Part shown: one piece after another, positions 30,042 to 33,480 of the stretch
Layout of the letters: every line of letters starts with the position of its first letter
Numbering within the stretch: position 1 is the first letter of the stretch
Source: Isohypsibius dastychi
Lineage: Eukaryota; Tardigrada; Eutardigrada; Parachela; Isohypsibiidae
Assembly: GCA_034696485.1 (NCBI GenBank)
Contig: JAQIWT010000122.1
Location: 1 to 33,480 of the forward strand
Direction of reading: 5' to 3'
Length of the DNA stretch: 33,480 bases
Notes under the pieces: model-generated
What the model was told of the DNA's origin: nothing
The model's input: the letters and a program-made list of their open reading frames with translations, nothing else
Databases searched by the model: none
Made by a program: the position numbers and the translations under genes

Positions 30042-30736
30042 AGGTCGGAACATGCTCCACTTGCCGGCCTGGTGCAAGTCGTTTTGGGCAAGTCGTTGCC
30101 GGACTATAAAAAACCATTGCTTGACTTGCCCAAGTAAACTTGCGCAAGTCCTATTTAGACCGCGCAATTAATCGCGCAATTGTCCTGGAGCAAGGACTTG
30201 CTCTCCTTGCTTTGGGGATGGGACATGTTTCGGCAAGGAGCAAGAATTGCTCGAATTGCGCCAATCAGAATTTTTCATTTAAATAATCCGTTTGACCGTT
30301 GGGTAAAAAAAACCCAGTTTCTCATACCAACCAACACATTCATCCTCACATTTCCTGCTAGCCCTTGTGCACTTCAGAAATGTATAAATGGGAAGTTCAG
30401 GCTCTGACAGATGGGCTGAAGTTATCTTCTGTTATCGAACCTAGATACTGCGTCTTACCAGGGAAAATTAAAAGAAAGTACTTGGTAGAGAAAAGAAAAT
30501 TGTGCAATTGTTGAGATTAAAATTAATTAAAAAGAAACCTCCGGAGATTAATTTTGGGCGGTATCTTGCCAGAAATATTTGCTGTCAGTTGCCCGATCAC
30601 AGCAATGAATATTTCTTGGGCAAATCTTGCCGAGCAACTTAATTGCCGGCCAGTAAACTTGCGCAAGGAGGCAAGATATTGTTGGCAATTTTATTTCTCC
30701 TTGCTCCATCCCGGCAAGTGGACCATGTTCCGACCT
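30042..30736. mobile_element. PIF/Harbinger-type MITE (695 bp) with TTA target-site duplication
   Basis: The ends are inverted copies beginning AGGTCGGAACATG, one mismatch (C/G), then TCCACTTGCCGG. Similarity continues weakly for another 15 bases. TTA flanks both ends (30039-30041 and 30737-30739), the 3-bp TWA-type duplication made by PIF/Harbinger transposases. The interior is non-coding and crowded with palindromic words such as CTTGCGCAAG, AATTGCGCAATT and GGAGCAAGGACTTGCTC, so a single strand would fold extensively. No transposase or Myb-like ORF is present. Confidence 0.85.
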
Positions 30737-30739
30737 TTA

Positions 30740-32061
30740 GCCGGGTGACTTTAACATATTCGTGGTCATCCAAAGCATTTGTGATGGTGTGGCATGGTGA
30801 ATGAAAAAAAGTCTGCACGGTACTCAAAATGTCCGACAGTTATTTCGGCAAGAGCATGCCCATGAAAGAAGTAGAGATCAACCAGCTTGGTGTGTCGGAG
30901 TCGCGTGTCTCGGTGAATGCAATGAAATCATTGTTACGAATTTTCAGCCAGCCATTAAGGCATTTTGAAAACATACTCTCGTGACGAACCACTTTTCTGA
31001 AATTCATCGTGATCTAGGAGAGTACTTGTCTACTCCGAAATTTAGCTGGTACTAAGGTTGATTTGACTCGACCCACTCAGTGCCAGTATATGACTAAGTG
31101 GTAGTAAACTAGATGCACGAAACGGGTGACAAAAATTAAATGACTCCAGTTCTTAAATGACCGATAAACCTTTCGCGAACCATATACTGCGTACTTGTCG
31201 TCATCATCTGAGCGGATCAAATTCATCGTAGTGCCCTGTTAAATTTAGAACTAACACACTGGCAACACAAATGTGTCCAATCTTACCAAGTTTCTGGCCG
31301 TTCCCGGTCGAGTTCCCATGCTCAAAAGTCGATCACTTTAGGAATCGTTACGAACGCTGATCAAAAGAGCGCTGAAAACAACATTCAAAGTTTACTGAAA
31401 GAGCTGATTCAAGCGCCCGCTAACAAACGCTCGTTTTCACGAGAAAACAGCGAAAAAATTTATCTCCTAAAACCAGGTAGTCTGACTTCCATTTCCATTT
31501 CTTGCTTTCAGCATGAGCATAACGTCAATATCTTCGAATGAGAATACATCATTTTTAGTACAGTGCCTGGAAGTGGATTTGCCTGGTTTCTGAAAGAAAC
31601 TTTGTGACAACCTTTTGTAAAGATTTCGGAAGAGATCAACTCAAAGCAAGAGGTCTTTAAGATAGGATCAGCATTCGGGAACTAATTCATTTGCAGTTGA
31701 GGCTGGATAGCCTGACAATTGCAACTTGTTGCAGATTTCGTCAACATGACACATTCTGTACTGTGATGACACAGGATGCCGCGCTCATAACCGCAAAAAG
31801 AATCATTATGGCCAAACGGGGGGGGGGGGGGGGTCCCACTGTTCGACCTTATTTGTGGTACATAATTTCAGACATGCTTTATTTACAAACTATCCTTCAA
31901 CAAGAGCAAAGGCGACGAGGAATGCAGTCATGACTCATGCAGTAACTACTGCTGTATAAGAAAATTGCCAAGTTTTCGTCCAGATTTTGTGTTGGAATGG
32001 GAGGCATCGCACCGCGTCCCAATTAATATCCAGGCATACCCCGCCCCGAAAACGGCATAAA
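30740..32061. other. Intergenic DNA, nothing identified
   Basis: No family motif or RNA gene was seen. A run of sixteen G lies at 31818-31833 inside a weak ORF on + (31691-31933). No convincing splice chain links it to the GPCR fragments on either side. Confidence 0.4.
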
Positions 32062-32340
32062 ACGTCTCATCACAGAATGATCGCCTGCTATGTATTAGAT
32101 TTTGATTACCGCAAAATACTCAATAATGTCTGAAATGCCAGTAATTACGATGGAATCATAACGCACTCATAATAGCGTACCAACTCTATTTTTCCTCCGG
32201 TCAACATGACTCTCTGGAGACCGATGCTTTGGTGGCCCATATCAGCGAAACAGCCGCAACTGTTGATCATGTTGATTCGAAACAGGGATAGAGGCTATAT
32301 ACGTAGACGCACTTCCTGAGAATGCTTTTGAACCAAATGA
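32062..32340. repeat. Repeated block B, copy 2
   Basis: Partner of 28670-29010. Identity is moderate, with long shared words such as GTCAACATGACTCTCTG and GACGCACTTCCTGAG. It ends just before the second GPCR-like fragment. Confidence 0.7.
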
Positions 32341-32349
32341 ATAAGGGTC

Positions 32350-32556
32350 AATGTACTTCTCATTTTGGTCTTTAGTTTTGTGGGGCTCATTGTGTGTCAC
32401 GTTCCGCATTATGTCACAAATAATATGGCGGGAGTCAGTTTGTTTTTACAAGCACAAGTATTGACCAGGAATCCACAGCACCACGAACCATCTACAGCAA
32501 ATGTTGCTTTGGTTGCGAATATTTCTTCACAGTTACAGCGGCAATACAGTAATTGA
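32350..32556 (+). pseudogene. GPCR-like fragment (TM6-like segment)
   Basis: The open frame reads VFSFVGLIVCHVPHYVTNNM, which resembles TM6 of a class A GPCR (CxxP with C-H-V-P in place of the usual C-W-x-P, followed by PHY). A short hydrophilic tail follows to TGA. It lies directly after block B copy 2. In copy 1 block B is followed by TM1-TM3, so copy 2 would have lost everything before TM6. The call is tentative, resting on one helix and context. Confidence 0.3.
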
Positions 32557-32873
32557 GACTGTATTGCAAAATGACCTGCCGACAAGCCGACGAAATACCC
32601 GCCTAGACAATGCGTGACAAAAGCACTTGAAAACCAGTGAGAACATCCATAAAATTACTAGAAGGGTGCTGATCTGTACATTTTGCAAAAAAAGTTCGAG
32701 AAAGATTAGCTTGATACGCATTCCTTGAATTTCTTGACTTTCGAGTGTGATCGGTGACATGGGTAACCAGCGACAATGCGTAATCAACTCGCGATGACCA
32801 AAAATTACTTTTTACCAGTTTTCACTTAGGGCACTGTTTCCAGAATTAAGTAGGTTAGTAGTCGATACTTAGG

Positions 32874-33005
32874 TTGTGCTTCAAAGTGGCAACTGGCGAA
32901 ATGTAAATCTTGGTGATATGGCTATAGGCTGGTCAAGTCTGATTGAAGGTTGCTTAAGCCAATCCGAGAGAACTGAGCGACGATTTCATTGTCAAGGTAG
33001 GTTAT
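32874..33005. repeat. Repeated block A, copy 2
   Basis: Partner of 28460-28590. It lies about 320 bp after the end of the TM6-like fragment. Confidence 0.6.
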
Positions 33006-33201
33006 GTCAAGATACTAATAAATAAGAGAGTAAAATAGAAAATCAGTTAGAAAAAAGCCAACAAATGGGGTGAAGTATCCGCGAACCGGAATTCAAGTGG
33101 GAAAGATGGACATGGGGAAATACTTTTTCTCTGCGAAAAGATTATAACAACCGAGCTATTCTTCCATCAGAAGAGCGTTCATTTTCCACGTGATTTTAAT
33201 T

Positions 33202-33468
33202 TCACACGAATAAAATGGCAGAAATTGCAAAAATAATTCCCGCCAAATTGACTAAGCTTCTCGACGCGTCGTTTTTCTTTCCTTGAATCCGCCTTTCACG
33301 TTTTATCTCATTCGTCGACTCACTATCCGCGGCTAGACTTCCATCTTTGTTTTTTATCACTTTGACGGTATACTTCGTCGGTCCGTGCTTGGTTACCAGC
33401 TTGGTGGTAGCCTGGGTAGTAACCACCTCACTAGTAGCCGATTCTTCCAGATTCTCCAAAGTAGCCAT
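33202..33468 (-). CDS. Small protein with C-terminal membrane anchor, family unknown
   Basis: It begins at ATG 33468-33466 in a favourable context (GAACAATGG) and runs 88 codons to TGA. The N-terminal 70 residues are hydrophilic: Thr/Glu-rich at first (TSEVVTTQATTKLVTKHG), then a basic stretch (IKRERRIQGKKNDASR). The last 18 residues, SLVNLAGIIFAISAILFV, form one hydrophobic helix ending at the C-terminus. There is no signal peptide. This is the layout of a tail-anchored protein, with the basic segment on the cytosolic side. I recognise no family. The gene is complete as a single exon, although an upstream 5' UTR exon beyond the window cannot be excluded. Confidence 0.6.
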   Translation of the reverse strand: MATLENLEESATSEVVTTQATTKLVTKHGPTKYTVKVIKNKDGSLAADSESTNEIKRERRIQGKKNDASRSLVNLAGIIFAISAILFV

Positions 33469-33480
33469 TGTTCCGACTTC

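Noticed and set aside
27389-33480. Possible kinase-homology or cyclase exons of the receptor downstream
   Set aside because: Both strands were read for adenylate/guanylate cyclase and protein-kinase motifs and none was seen.

Overview
The window looks like nuclear DNA of a small invertebrate, not of a bacterium or virus. Coding sequence lies in short exons with GT..AG introns of about 50-310 bp, TATA boxes and an AATAAA signal are visible, and much of the window is decayed transposons and diverged repeats. The recognisable genes are a natriuretic-peptide/ANF-receptor-like protein, class A GPCR fragments and a Kazal inhibitor. All are animal families. A tardigrade or other small ecdysozoan would fit the gene types and compact introns, but that is a weak inference.

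Layout. 1-4330: AT-rich DNA with a tRNA-like relic (541-613) and a decayed autonomous Helitron on + (about 1276-4330). 4331-13890: mostly unassignable DNA with scattered exon-like open segments, a diverged tandem array at 6203-6790 (period about 160-190 bp) and an 18-bp perfect palindrome at 10816-10833. 14205-17879: a broken tyrosine-recombinase (DIRS/PAT/Ngaro-type) retroelement on the - strand, ordered gag, RT, RNase H, truncated YR, and bounded by 121-122-bp direct repeats. 17880-21200: non-coding DNA, simple repeats, a perfect hairpin and a few orphan ORFs. 21267-21619: a compact secreted Kazal inhibitor gene. 21950-24450: dispersed repeats and a 363-bp hAT-type MITE with an 8-bp target-site duplication. 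24644-27388: a multi-exon ANF-receptor-like gene whose exon chain ends 29 residues after the membrane segment, without kinase or guanylyl cyclase domains. 28200-33010: a degenerate GPCR neighbourhood in which two blocks are repeated, with a 695-bp PIF/Harbinger-type MITE inserted at 30042-30736. 33202-33468: a small protein on - with a C-terminal membrane anchor.

The genes do not form a pathway or operon. The best-supported items are the DIRS-type element, the two MITEs, the ANF-receptor exon chain, the Kazal gene and the Helitron relic. I found no wholly new system. The observations most worth following are the receptor lacking its catalytic half, which also has an in-frame TGA just before its membrane segment, and the retroelement whose recombinase ends exactly at its internal repeat.
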